A DNA stretch of 64,000 bases from Pyxidicoccus trucidator (GCF_010894435.1 NZ_JAAIXZ010000004.1:544300-608299), one strand, 5' to 3'. Shown: positions 34,901 to 43,653, numbered from the stretch's first letter. Notes: generated by a model from the letters alone, not told the origin. A program made the numbers and translations.

Positions 34901-37116
34901 CCCAGGTGGCCGACTTCCAGGTGGCGGTCGAGCTCCCGGAGACGGTCTCCGTCTCCGGCCTGGATGCGCTGTACGCGAAGCCCGCGCCCCAGACTCCCGT
35001 CATCACCGACAATGTCCGCGCGCTCGCGGCCAAGGGGTGGGTGCGGCAGGCGGAGGCGGGTGACATCCTGCGCATCGAAATCGGCCCCCAGGCGAGCTGG
35101 TCCCCCACCTGCGCCTTCCGGGCGCCCCAGGCGCGGCTGCTCCAGCCGGGGACGGGGCAGCTGATGCCCGTCAACATCACGGGCGTCACGACCGGGCCCG
35201 AGGGCTTCTCGGTGTCCGAGTCGAGCGGCACGTACACGGCGAAATCCGTGGCCTCCACCAGCCAGAGTGGAACCTATGAGACGCTGGCCGCGACCCAGGA
35301 CGTCTGCGCCGGAGTCCGCGCCCAGGTGAGCTCACCGTTCAGCGCGATTTCGGGCACGGGGGTCACCGTCTATGCGGAGGCCAGGATGTGCGCGAGCCAC
35401 TCGAGCTCCGGGCAGTGGTCCGAGACGGAGAGCGAGACCAGCACGGACGGGCAGGAGCGGCGCAGCTCCGCCTCCTTCACCGCGGGGCTGCGGCTGCCCA
35501 ATACGCCCTTCCCGAGGCTCCCCGCCGGCAGCCTGCTCCTCGTGGAGCTGGAGCGTGGCGGCACCTCGCGAGGCGACATCGTCCAGATTCATCCGCTGCA
35601 GCGCTCCCTCAACACCGTCCTCGTCAACAACGCGCAGTCGGACTTCATCCTCGTTGCCAATGACCGGCAGTGCGGCGAAGCCAGTGATTTGTCGCTCGCC
35701 CTGACGGTGCACCATACCCGTCCGCTGCTCACGGGGTCGAAGGCCAGGGATTTGCTCGAGGCCATGGCGATGACCAAGACCGCCATGGAGGCGGAAGGAG
35801 AGCTGGCGCTCAAGCAGGGACACGTGAATGCCGCGACGCTCGCCAGCATCCGCGGCGGTGCCATCACCACGCTGCAGACGAAGTGCAGCTGCGCGCTGTC
35901 CTCGTACCCGGAGCACCTCCAGTCGCTCTTCACGTCGTGGGTGGACCACGAGATTGCCTCGCTGGCCCGTCACGCGGACATCATCGCGGCGGAGCGGGAG
36001 CTGGCCCTGATTGCCATCGAGCTCGAGGGGCTCGGGATGGACCTGACGAGCAAGAAGGAGGAGTCCCGCCTGTTGAAGCTGCTGCCGCTGTGGGCGCTGC
36101 GCAACATGGAGGGCGCGGAGCTGGCGGAGCGGACGGAGCAGCTGACGGACATCGTCAACTCCTACCTCTTCCCCATCATCCACCTGCGTTACCCGGAGGT
36201 CATCAGCAGCCTGTCGTCCAGCGCGACCGCCTCGGGCGAGCTGGCGGCGCTGATTGATGGCACGGACCTGCTGGTCTCACCCTCGGGTGGCACCACGACG
36301 AGCGAGACGTTGAAGCCGCACTGGAGTCGCTCGCGACTGGCGACGGCGAAGATCATCAAGTCCTTCGTCACCCGCGTGAAGACGGCCCTGGCCACCGCGC
36401 GGCTCGGCTCGGACAACTCCGCGACGACCTTCCCGGTGCTCGCCATCAGCTTCCCCAAGCCCGGGGTCCACGCGCCGGGGTGGACGTCCAACTACAACAT
36501 GGCGGACGCGCTGCGCTCCGCCAAGGTGTGGGACGAGCTGCTCAATGGCGAGAAGGCCTCGCTCACGGTGCTGCCGGAAGACCTCTACCATGTCGACGGT
36601 GGCGAGAAGATGCTGTGCCATCGGGCGTCGATGGTCATCCGCTCGATGACCCTCTACTTCTCCATCCCGGACATCGGCAACTCGGCGGCGACGATGAACA
36701 ACCTCCCGCAGAGCACGGGGACGTGGGTGGACCCGTCCATGACGTTCGTGACGAAGAGCGGGCCCGAGGAGTATCAACAGCTCAATTCCAAGTGGCTGGG
36801 GCCCGTCTTCTATCCGCTCTTCGGAGAGCCCCACGATGCGAAGTTCTGGTTCCAGGGCCAGAACAGCGACAGACGGCAGTTCCGCTCGGGCAATGGGCTG
36901 TCGCCGTTCACCACCTTCGACATCAATCCCAAGGCGTTGCGCAACTGGGTCTACCAGCCGCTCGTGTCAGCGGATGAGGTCGTCCTCCTCTTCGAGGTGG
37001 AGACCGAGCCGACGTTCGATGGCGGCAACATGACGTGGATCAAGACGTGTCAGCCGTCAGCGAGTCTGGCCGGGGGCGCGTCGGCCAGCGCCGCCGCGGT
37101 GGGTTCGCCGCTGTAG
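31999..37116 (+). CDS. Giant PA14-domain lipoprotein, possible Tc-toxin A-like partner of the Rhs protein
   Basis: This 1705-residue protein starts with a type II signal (ALASAAC, lipidated Cys 22), so it should be membrane-anchored. A Cys-rich N-terminal region (about 40-260) is followed by a PA14 domain (about 367-505: FAVRWTGKV, ETYTFYTQSDDGVRLWVNGE, YDVRMEFFDYG, AKLLWSS). Residues about 600-1000 and 1240-1420 are long and mostly helical. The end (about 1540-1680: CHRASMVIRSMTLYFSIPDI... FTTFDINPKALRNW...) resembles in layout the C-terminal TcB-binding region of Tc toxin A subunits. That similarity is by eye only. Together with the downstream TcB/Rhs-like gene it suggests a translocon. Start by GAGG and signal peptide. 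Confidence 0.6.
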   Translation: MSRRPYLRWSVALLIALASAACQPEEEAASEMVLGQARFASENQSICGPEQISWPLLPDGGAPPQKEGVCEGPWEYTNYSVCHAKTVSTSCPISGYGEKTCTWPKFCRHPDFGVQQYEQSLFTVGITPDSQTVQECGEDSHGKPHCWNETYYDWHAPCLRAAQAEKAKVDDRYEAGVTIYSYAPNSVNNTCMFLLTGLPLYNERYDAARCGVTPYTCPDPEAPIYAACRHPTHGLAATVEECHAENPTASQLESPRRYSTPGLTINNLRALASPRAVLEGAAGLAPRCTTANDLQMRNATEVRTKFDALMSQLAALEGWDSTPASAPANVNRPVLRQQVVDNAKLLFELKGGQFDDAPATTRTEQGLELYEAYPEQGSLKLTRVDPSVDFSWGELAPVPEVGADHFAVRWTGKVKPRFTETYTFYTQSDDGVRLWVNGELVIGNWTLHGLTENVGTIALTADESYDVRMEFFDYGSVATAKLLWSSASQAKEVIPSSRLATAGGSPGLKAEYFDHRRVESCGNPWMPPVPEATCPASADTNGLFALCRKLTLDHVPPTSAALVLGQCIEAITQAQANACTQGQYQEAYDSMILPMLKGHLVAPHAKLSQPAALNEALQRKLAYVDQWYRTARAQVYGGDRLATPLQQRASQVLGEFWRGAYMSEHPLGMRDDELELPVEAVTADALQSLSDDYLKVDRAVLSAAFSNRSSPATPPLTSAPLALVVGDALRGMSQRLGQVAAGHDLACRFRDCSAGRVSSEVSQLWRLMGTLPDASSFTTLLASSPKVSPEWRTTLGQLSSRHDVLRQSIEDGLGLSPGTYQAGTLDARAAETHPALLKELVERVRDARQRITSFDQTGVFSPALRNVLHTGMNSEKQAEIDARLSNALDDLTSAINAYEFGREGLVTTYLQEMRAESEQDRTMNLIRQRLLRMTQLDTDLAGMRHNARTADARQGEFVRTFETLASLPQVADFQVAVELPETVSVSGLDALYAKPAPQTPVITDNVRALAAKGWVRQAEAGDILRIEIGPQASWSPTCAFRAPQARLLQPGTGQLMPVNITGVTTGPEGFSVSESSGTYTAKSVASTSQSGTYETLAATQDVCAGVRAQVSSPFSAISGTGVTVYAEARMCASHSSSGQWSETESETSTDGQERRSSASFTAGLRLPNTPFPRLPAGSLLLVELERGGTSRGDIVQIHPLQRSLNTVLVNNAQSDFILVANDRQCGEASDLSLALTVHHTRPLLTGSKARDLLEAMAMTKTAMEAEGELALKQGHVNAATLASIRGGAITTLQTKCSCALSSYPEHLQSLFTSWVDHEIASLARHADIIAAERELALIAIELEGLGMDLTSKKEESRLLKLLPLWALRNMEGAELAERTEQLTDIVNSYLFPIIHLRYPEVISSLSSSATASGELAALIDGTDLLVSPSGGTTTSETLKPHWSRSRLATAKIIKSFVTRVKTALATARLGSDNSATTFPVLAISFPKPGVHAPGWTSNYNMADALRSAKVWDELLNGEKASLTVLPEDLYHVDGGEKMLCHRASMVIRSMTLYFSIPDIGNSAATMNNLPQSTGTWVDPSMTFVTKSGPEEYQQLNSKWLGPVFYPLFGEPHDAKFWFQGQNSDRRQFRSGNGLSPFTTFDINPKALRNWVYQPLVSADEVVLLFEVETEPTFDGGNMTWIKTCQPSASLAGGASASAAAVGSPL

Positions 37117-37222
37117 TCCCATCGGTCGGACCTCGAGGCGCACGTCGCGGGCCTGCTCGTGCCGCGGCGTGCGCCTTGTTTCAGGCAGTCCATTCATTTC
37201 TCAGGTGCGAGACCGGCCCGGC

Positions 37223-37243
37223 TGAGGACGCCTTGCGTCCTCA
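37223..37243 (+). terminator. Intercistronic hairpin between the PA14 and Rhs genes
   Basis: TGAGGACGC/GCGTCCTCA, a perfect 9-bp stem with a 3-base loop, lies 106 bases after the PA14 gene and 43 before the Rhs start. Without a U-tract it could terminate partially or separate the expression levels of the two genes. Confidence 0.45.
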
Positions 37244-37285
37244 TGGCAGGCACCGGGCACCACCGGGTCGTCAGGGAGCAGGAAC

Positions 37286-40200
37286 TTGGTTTCAAGACAT
37301 TCGACGTTGATGAGGGTGGCGTGTGTCGTGGTGGGGCTCGCCGCGCTGCCAGCAGCCGCGCAGACCGCCACGTCGCTGGACGCGAGGGTGCAGGCGCCGA
37401 CGCTGGCGGCTCCCGAGCGGGGCTCGCTGGCCGGCCAGCTGGCCAGCACCGCCTTCGGTCCGGCGGACGTCAGCCGTGGCGGGTTCCAGCTCCCCTCCGC
37501 GCTGGGGCTGCCCGCGGAGCGCGGCGCCCCGCTGGCGAGCATCCTCCCCACCTACTCGCCGGACCAGGGCTGGAGTGAGTGGGGCCTGGGCTGGCAGAGC
37601 GCGCTGGCGCTGACGCGCTGGCGCGTCACGGGAGACCTCGACTACGCCACCGACGAGCTGACGGGGCCCTGGGGACGCATGGTGCAGGGCCAGGATGGGG
37701 ACTGGTACCCGCTGGGCCTGTCCAGCGCGGTGCGACTGCACGCGGAGCCCACGGGCGCCTGGACGGCCTGGCTGCCGGACGGCTCCCGGTGGACCTTCGG
37801 GAGCACCCACCGCGTGGACACCCCGAAGGGCACCTATGCCTGGTACCTGGAGGAGGTGGTGACGGCGCTCGGCCGGAAGATGAAGCTGGAGTACGACGTC
37901 AACGCCTCGGGGCGGCGCTTCATGAAGGCGGCCCACTACGGGGGCATCGGGGACGACTTCCAGTACCGGGCGGACTTCGTCCATGAGCTCCTCGCGCGGC
38001 CTGGGACGGACCTGCGCTCGGGGGAGGCGCTGGTGCTGGACAGGCGGGTGAAGGACGTCATCGCCTTCGCGAGAAACAGCTCCACGGGCCTGTTCGAGGA
38101 GCGCTGGCGCGAGACGCTGACGTACGTGGACGACGCGCCGGGCCCCGCCTTCCACCTCACCGAGGTGCAGCGCACCTACGCCTCCGGCCAGCAGCCGCCC
38201 CCGGTGCGGTATGGCTACTCCCTTCCGGGGGAGCAGTTGGATGCGACGGCGTTGCGGCGCACGCCCAAGCTGGACGCGGTGCTCTCCCAGTGGGGAGGGG
38301 ACGCCACGCAGCCCCACCGCGCCGCCGTCCTCGACGTCAACCTCGACGGCCGCCCGGACTTCGAGCACCACCACGACAACACCCTGCTGGTGCAGGAGGA
38401 CGCGGGCTTCGCGTCCGAGCCGCTGCCACCCGCCTCCGCCACCGTTTCTCCCGCGTGCCGCCGCGCGCCCGGGGCGCTGAACGAGCCTCGCCTGCTGGCG
38501 CAGCTGCGCGCCTCCGAGGACGCCTTCCAGGTGGTGGCCCTGCGCGCCAACACGCCTCGGACCCAGACCACCTTCACCGCCTGCGACCGCGCGGGTGAGC
38601 CCTTCTCGTCACAGACGCTCACCGGTGACTGGACGGCCTCCAGCAACGTGCGCCTGGTGGACGTCAACAGGGACCGTCAGCCGGACCTGGTGCGGGTGTC
38701 GGCAGGGCGCGTCACCATCCTCCCCAATACGAGCGATGCCTCGGGCTTCAGCTTCGGCGCGGCGAAGGTCGTGACGCTCGCCCCCGTCTTCACGCCGAAC
38801 ACGTCCTGGGTGCATGACGTGAACGGGGATGGCGTGGCGGACATCGTCAGCCGTGGCACCGGCGGCTCGGTCTCCGTCTGGCTGGGCAGGGGGCAGTTCG
38901 CCTTCGAGACGCAGGCGAGGAACTTCCAGTTCCGCGGCACCACGGGCATCCCGGTCTCCAGCCTCGGGGACTCCCAGCTCACCTTCCTGGATGCGAACCG
39001 GGATGGCCTGGCGGATGCGTTGCTGACGCGCACCAGCGGCACGGGCGCCTACCTCTACCTGAACACCGGCACCGGCTTCTCGCAGGTGACGGTGCCTGCC
39101 CTGCAGGCCATGACGAGCACCCTGGGACGTCCCGTGGTGGGGGACTTCGCCGGCACCGGGGACACCGAGGTGGGTTACGTCCTCTCCGGCGAGGCCTACA
39201 GCCTCGCCCTGGATGCGCCGCAGACGTCGCTCATGCGCTCCGCCGATGACGGCAAGGGGACGGTGCTGCGCTTCGAGTACGCGCGCGGCCCGGCGACCCC
39301 GGGGGTCCTCCAGCGCCAGTCCCTGCTGGCCGCGCTCCAGGTGGAGTCCAGCGGCTACGACACCGTCCGCTACACCTACGACTACGAGCAGCCCACGCTG
39401 CACAGCGTCGGGCGCTTCCTGGTCGGCTTCGGCGGTGTCACGCGAACGGCCCCTGGAATGGTCTCCGCGGCCAACTTCCTCAATGGAGATGGCTTTGCCG
39501 GACTGCCCTCCTCCGCCACGCAGCACGACATCCTCAGCCCCGGGCTGAACACCTACGAGTACCAACAATATGAAGATGCCCTCTTCCGGGGCATCGCCTG
39601 GAAGCGGCTCAAGGTGCAGGGCACCGGCTGGAGCCAGTCCGACGGGCAGGCCGTGGGCGCGCGGACGGAGTACACCGCCTATGAGGCAGAGCTGTGTCCG
39701 TCGCGGGTGGTGAACCATTCACCCCACGGCACCCTCACCACGGAGACCTGGCGTGCCTCGGTTCCCGGGCTGGCGGGTCATCTGCACTGCCTGAATGCCG
39801 GAACGCGGCTGATGGGCAGTCATGCCGACTCCACGCTCGACTTCCAGAACGAGGTGCGCATCCAGCGCAACGCCGTGGGCCTCATCACCCGGGTGGAGGA
39901 CGTGGCGGCGTCCGGGGATGTCCTGCCCATGCAGGAGGTGGCGTATCGGCCCGACTTCCTCATCGACCACATCACGCTGCCCGGCAAGGGCACCGCGTAC
40001 TTCGACTGGGAGCCCGGGAGCACGTCGCAGCTCTGGCGCGTCCGCTCGCCTGACGGGCTCGTGCTCGAAGCCACGGCGCGCCACCCTGGCACCGGCGCCG
40101 TGACGGCCCTGACGACCCGGCGGGGGAGCCGGTCCTTCACGCGCTTCTCCCGCTTGGATGGCCAGGAGCGGCTGGTGAAGCAGTGGGACGACCTGGAGGG

Positions 40201-43042
40201 GGCCAGCGAGGCCCTCCCCAACGTGCAGCTGGCCTACCAGTACGCCACCGGGACCCGACCCGGGCGCATCACCACGACAGGCCTGGTGGATGCCCTCGCG
40301 GGTGCGTTCGCCACCCGGGTGGAGTGGCAGACGGCCGCGGGGGAGGGCATCGCCAGCGCGGCCCTCATTCCCGACGGCTGGCGGGTCGAAGGGCTCACCA
40401 CCCGGAGCCGGAACCTCCTCCAGACGAAGCAGTATGTGCGTGCGCCCCTGGGCGTGAGCACCGACGTGACGAGCGTGGACTACGGCGACCTGCTCCTGGG
40501 GGCCAACGTGGTGGGCACGCTGAACACCACCGGCCTGGGCTTCGAGTCCGATGCGCTCAACTACCTGCATGCGAACGTGTCCCAGCACGTGGCGACCCGT
40601 CTGTCGGTGCAGGACGGCCTGCTGAAGCAGGAGGCGGTGGAGAATGGCACGCACACGACGCGGCGGTTCATGGACGCGGACAAGCGGCTGGTGGCCTACG
40701 AGGACGAGGCCGGCACCCGCTACACGTATGGCTATGACGCGCTCGGCCGGCTGCGCGCGGTCCTGATGCCGGGCGGGAAGGGGCACCGCGTCTTCTTCGA
40801 CTCACATGGGCGCGTGTCGCGCGTGGTGCGGGACGACGTGGCCCAGGTGGCCTTCACCTACGAGCCCGGCACCGGCTTCCTGGCGTCGAAGAGCTTCCTG
40901 TCTCCCGCGGGGCAGCCGGTCCGCAGGGAGGACTTCACCTATGACTCCCAGGGGCGGCAGACGCACGTGCTCCACACCGAGGTCGCCACCAGCGCCACCC
41001 GCTCGTACCGCTTCTATTACGACGGCGCGACGCCCTCCTCGGGAGTCATCGCGGAGGACGCGGGCCTGCTGACGGCGGTGCAGGGCGAGGGGTTCCTCAA
41101 GCTCTTCATGTACCGGGTGGATGGCAAGCTGCTGCGCAAGACGCTGAAGCTGAAGGACTGGCGCGTGGTGGAGCAGGTGCTCACGTACCGGGAGGACGGG
41201 AGCGTGCGGCAGGAGGAGTCCTGGCTGCGCGAGGGCGATGGCACCCTGCTGTCGCACAACGTGCTGGCCAATGCGTCGGACGTGCATGGACGGACCGCCA
41301 CCATCCACCTGGATGGGGCGCTGCTTGCGGACCTGCAATACAGCAGCGACGGCGAGCTGGGCGCCGCGCAGCTCGCCAGCGGGAGCTGGGTGACGTTCTC
41401 CCGTGACTCCCTCACCCGGGCCCCCGTGGGCTTCAGCCAGGCGGCCCCGGGCCTGATGACCGCCACCTCCTGGCGCTTCAACGCGCGGAGTCTCCTCGAG
41501 AGCGAGACGATGTCCGTGGGGACCGTGACGCTGGCGCGCACCCATGGCTATTCGGCGCAGCGCTTCCTCACGTCGTCGACGGACGCGCAGCACACGTATG
41601 CGTATGAATACGACGTGGAGGGGCTGCCGGGCCGTATCGAGGAGAATGGCGCGTCTCGCACCCTCACCCGGCAGGGCAACACGCTCACCGCGGGGAGCAC
41701 CGTCTACACGTTCGATGACCTGGGCAGGACTGTCTCCATGGGAGACCTGTCGCTGGCCTACGGTCCCGACGGGCACCTGGCGCAGGCCACCCGGGGCACG
41801 GACACCTGGGAGTTCCTTTATGACGAGGTCGGCCAGCGCCTGCTGAAGCTGAAGGACGGAGTGCCGCTGGCGGCGTACCTCGAGGGCGGCAGCTGGCTGG
41901 ATGACAGCGGGCTCACCCGGCCCTTCAAGGTGGGAGGCCAGCTGGTGGGCGTCACCCGGGGCAGCACCTTCACCCCGCTGGCCGCGGACCTGCGCGGCAC
42001 CGTCCTCTCCGACGATGACGGCACGCCTCGCTTCGCCTCGCCCTACGGCACGCGCACCACCCGCCCTTCCTCCAGCGCCGCCATCGACTACGTGGAGAAG
42101 GGGTACGACGCGGACCTGGGGCTCATCCGCATGGGCGTGCGTGACTACGACGCCTCGCTGGGGCGCTTCACCACCCCGGACCCCTACTTCCTCGAGGCGC
42201 CCCAGAAGTGCGTGGACAGCCCCGTGGAGTGCAGCCTGTATGGCTACTCGCGCAGCGCGCCGACCCTGTATGCCGACCCCAGCGGGCGTGCAGCCGTGCT
42301 CATTCCCGTGGTGCTGTTCTTCCTCCTGGTCCCCATGACGGACCAGGAGGCCTTCGAGACCGCCGGGGAGATGCTCGCCTCCGCGGCGATGCCGATGGTG
42401 ATGACGGGCTACTACGTCGGCAAGGCCGCGGCGGAGCTGGAGGAGCGCAAGTACACCCAGGCCGGCCTGTCACTCTTCGGCGCTGCGACTGTCGGCTTTG
42501 GGCCCGCCATCCTAAAGCGGCTCGGGATTGCGCGCGCGGCACGCGCGGCGGCGCGCGCAGAAGCGGCTGCCGCCAGCGAGGAGGTCAAGGACACCCTGGC
42601 CATCGTGAACGCCCAGCCCGGGGACGATGTCGTCGAGCGGAGCGTCAAGGCACTGGCGAAAGAACGGCCCGACAAAGTCGTCGAGATTGGTGACGTGGGG
42701 ATTCTCGCCAACGAGCAGCGACTGACGGTTGTGGGCCACGGCGACAAGGCGGGCCTTGTTGGCGACATGACCGCCAAGGAGCTCGCCACCAAGCTGAAGG
42801 TCGGAGGCTACAAGGGCGGCACCGTCGAGCTGATTGCGTGCAACACCGGGTGTAACGGGTACGCACAGAAGCTCGCGAACGAGCTGGGTATCCCGGTGAG
42901 AGCGCCCATGGGCCGGACGAGCGTCACGGATGGACTCCCCGGCGTTCCCCAGGTGGTATCTCCCACCACGGGTAAGCTCATGGAGGCCAGCAAGGGGTGG
43001 GAGTACTTCTTCCCCGAGAAGCCATGGTGGAAGTTCTTCTGA
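37286..43042 (+). CDS. Secreted SpvB/TcB-Rhs protein with C-terminal cysteine-peptidase-like toxin tip
   Basis: This 1918-residue protein has a Sec signal (ending ALPAAAQ). An SpvB/TcB-type N-region (LPTYSPDQGWSEWGLGW; DLDYATDELTGPWGR) is followed by four VCBS/FG-GAP calcium-loop motifs (DVNLDGRPD, DVNRDRQPD, DVNGDGVAD, DANRDGLAD) and RHS/YD repeats. The conserved Rhs core is at about 1605-1667 (YDADLGLIRMGVRDYD, then GRFTTPDPY, ending YADPSGR). Beyond it come a hydrophobic segment, a helical region, and a terminal domain (about 1800-1900) with VVGHGDKAG (His 1818) and LIACNTGC (Cys 1852), the His-Gly and Cys layout of clan CD peptidases such as MARTX C80. TTG at 37286 has GGGAG seven bases upstream; an ATG at 37310 is an alternative without one. 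Confidence 0.85.
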   Translation: MVSRHSTLMRVACVVVGLAALPAAAQTATSLDARVQAPTLAAPERGSLAGQLASTAFGPADVSRGGFQLPSALGLPAERGAPLASILPTYSPDQGWSEWGLGWQSALALTRWRVTGDLDYATDELTGPWGRMVQGQDGDWYPLGLSSAVRLHAEPTGAWTAWLPDGSRWTFGSTHRVDTPKGTYAWYLEEVVTALGRKMKLEYDVNASGRRFMKAAHYGGIGDDFQYRADFVHELLARPGTDLRSGEALVLDRRVKDVIAFARNSSTGLFEERWRETLTYVDDAPGPAFHLTEVQRTYASGQQPPPVRYGYSLPGEQLDATALRRTPKLDAVLSQWGGDATQPHRAAVLDVNLDGRPDFEHHHDNTLLVQEDAGFASEPLPPASATVSPACRRAPGALNEPRLLAQLRASEDAFQVVALRANTPRTQTTFTACDRAGEPFSSQTLTGDWTASSNVRLVDVNRDRQPDLVRVSAGRVTILPNTSDASGFSFGAAKVVTLAPVFTPNTSWVHDVNGDGVADIVSRGTGGSVSVWLGRGQFAFETQARNFQFRGTTGIPVSSLGDSQLTFLDANRDGLADALLTRTSGTGAYLYLNTGTGFSQVTVPALQAMTSTLGRPVVGDFAGTGDTEVGYVLSGEAYSLALDAPQTSLMRSADDGKGTVLRFEYARGPATPGVLQRQSLLAALQVESSGYDTVRYTYDYEQPTLHSVGRFLVGFGGVTRTAPGMVSAANFLNGDGFAGLPSSATQHDILSPGLNTYEYQQYEDALFRGIAWKRLKVQGTGWSQSDGQAVGARTEYTAYEAELCPSRVVNHSPHGTLTTETWRASVPGLAGHLHCLNAGTRLMGSHADSTLDFQNEVRIQRNAVGLITRVEDVAASGDVLPMQEVAYRPDFLIDHITLPGKGTAYFDWEPGSTSQLWRVRSPDGLVLEATARHPGTGAVTALTTRRGSRSFTRFSRLDGQERLVKQWDDLEGASEALPNVQLAYQYATGTRPGRITTTGLVDALAGAFATRVEWQTAAGEGIASAALIPDGWRVEGLTTRSRNLLQTKQYVRAPLGVSTDVTSVDYGDLLLGANVVGTLNTTGLGFESDALNYLHANVSQHVATRLSVQDGLLKQEAVENGTHTTRRFMDADKRLVAYEDEAGTRYTYGYDALGRLRAVLMPGGKGHRVFFDSHGRVSRVVRDDVAQVAFTYEPGTGFLASKSFLSPAGQPVRREDFTYDSQGRQTHVLHTEVATSATRSYRFYYDGATPSSGVIAEDAGLLTAVQGEGFLKLFMYRVDGKLLRKTLKLKDWRVVEQVLTYREDGSVRQEESWLREGDGTLLSHNVLANASDVHGRTATIHLDGALLADLQYSSDGELGAAQLASGSWVTFSRDSLTRAPVGFSQAAPGLMTATSWRFNARSLLESETMSVGTVTLARTHGYSAQRFLTSSTDAQHTYAYEYDVEGLPGRIEENGASRTLTRQGNTLTAGSTVYTFDDLGRTVSMGDLSLAYGPDGHLAQATRGTDTWEFLYDEVGQRLLKLKDGVPLAAYLEGGSWLDDSGLTRPFKVGGQLVGVTRGSTFTPLAADLRGTVLSDDDGTPRFASPYGTRTTRPSSSAAIDYVEKGYDADLGLIRMGVRDYDASLGRFTTPDPYFLEAPQKCVDSPVECSLYGYSRSAPTLYADPSGRAAVLIPVVLFFLLVPMTDQEAFETAGEMLASAAMPMVMTGYYVGKAAAELEERKYTQAGLSLFGAATVGFGPAILKRLGIARAARAAARAEAAAASEEVKDTLAIVNAQPGDDVVERSVKALAKERPDKVVEIGDVGILANEQRLTVVGHGDKAGLVGDMTAKELATKLKVGGYKGGTVELIACNTGCNGYAQKLANELGIPVRAPMGRTSVTDGLPGVPQVVSPTTGKLMEASKGWEYFFPEKPWWKFF

Positions 43043-43521
43043 AACTGAGTGCCCCACCCAGGCTGGTGGGCTACTGGAAGGGGACCGGCGAGGATGCGCG
43101 CTGGCCCCATCCCCGCGACCTGGTCGACCCCTCGTGGGAGAAGGAGCGAAGGCAGCAGATCGTCTCCTATCTCCAGCGCGGGGTCGTCATCCTGGAATGC
43201 CTGGGCTACTCCCACTGCCGGTTTCCCGGCGGCCCACCGGGAGCGCAGATGGGGTGCCGGGAGCTGTCGGATGGAGCCTGGTGCTGGCCAGAGGGGCTCG
43301 CCATCTACGTCCGGGACTATGACGTCCGGCTGCCGGATGAGTTCGTCGCCCACATGGCCGCCAATGGGTTCTGCGTGCCGGAGGGGCTCGACAGGGCGGA
43401 GTTGCTGGAGCTCGGCTACGACCCGCGCTTCTGGATTGAGTGGGCCCGGCGCGAGGTGCCTCCCTTCTGGAGCTGGAGGGGGCTGCGGCGCAGGCTGGGC
43501 AGGGCCCGGCGTCCCCGGTGA
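43024..43521 (+). CDS. Putative immunity protein for the Rhs toxin
   Basis: A 165-residue protein whose ATG at 43024 lies inside the last codons of the Rhs gene (19-base overlap), so its translation is coupled to the toxin. It is rich in Trp, Tyr and charged residues, with conserved-looking segments SYLQRGVVILECLGYSHCRF, DGAWCWPEGLAIYVRDY and VRLPDEFVAHMA. The pattern (GxWxWPEGLxxYVxxHxVRLP) recurs in small proteins next to polymorphic toxins. No signal peptide is present, so it is cytosolic, where it could neutralise toxin taken up by kin. The immunity role is inferred from position and size. The basic Arg-rich tail is unusual. Confidence 0.6.
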   Translation: MVEVLLKLSAPPRLVGYWKGTGEDARWPHPRDLVDPSWEKERRQQIVSYLQRGVVILECLGYSHCRFPGGPPGAQMGCRELSDGAWCWPEGLAIYVRDYDVRLPDEFVAHMAANGFCVPEGLDRAELLELGYDPRFWIEWARREVPPFWSWRGLRRRLGRARRPR

Positions 43522-43541
43522 GGGGTGTTGTTCCGGGTGTT

Positions 43542-43563
43542 GCCCCCGCCCGGCGGCGGGGGC
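43542..43563 (+). terminator. Terminator of the Tc/Rhs locus
   Basis: GCCCCCGCC/GGCGGGGGC, a perfect 9-bp stem with a CGGC tetraloop, lies 20 bases after the immunity gene stop. Confidence 0.6.
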
Positions 43564-43577
43564 CACCTGCCTGAAAT

Positions 43578-43623
43578 GAAACGCCCGGGCCTCCCTGAGG
43601 GAGACCCGGGCGTGGGCACCGCC
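43578..43623. repeat. Right copy of 45-bp terminator-like repeat
   Basis: GAAACGCCCGGGCC, then TCCCTGAGGGAGA, then CCCGGGCGTGGGCACCGCC. It differs from 31615-31659 only by one inserted T, which improves the inner stem to TCCCT/AGGGA. It lies 30 bases before the FadL stop. Confidence 0.8.
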
Positions 43624-43641
43624 CCGGCCGTGGGCCGGGGC
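43621..43641 (-). terminator. FadL operon terminator
   Basis: GCCCCGGCC/GGCCGGGGC, a perfect 9-bp stem with a 3-base loop, lies 12 bases past the FadL-like stop on the minus strand, adjacent to the right repeat copy. Confidence 0.55.
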
Positions 43642-43653
43642 AGTCGCCGAGGA

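Larger units (their letters stand above)
31660..43577. mobile_element. Putative inserted module: Tc/Rhs toxin locus
   Basis: The three-gene toxin cargo lies between the convergent CNB and FadL genes and is bracketed by the near-identical 45-bp repeats. Removing the cargo and one copy would leave one terminator shared by the two convergent host genes. The cargo has visibly more A/T codons than its surroundings. No recombinase is encoded; the mechanism is unknown. Confidence 0.4.

Noticed and set aside
37286..43042. Rhs protein as a T6SS effector.
   Set aside because: It has a Sec signal, TcB-like N-region and no PAAR/VgrG/EagR neighbour.
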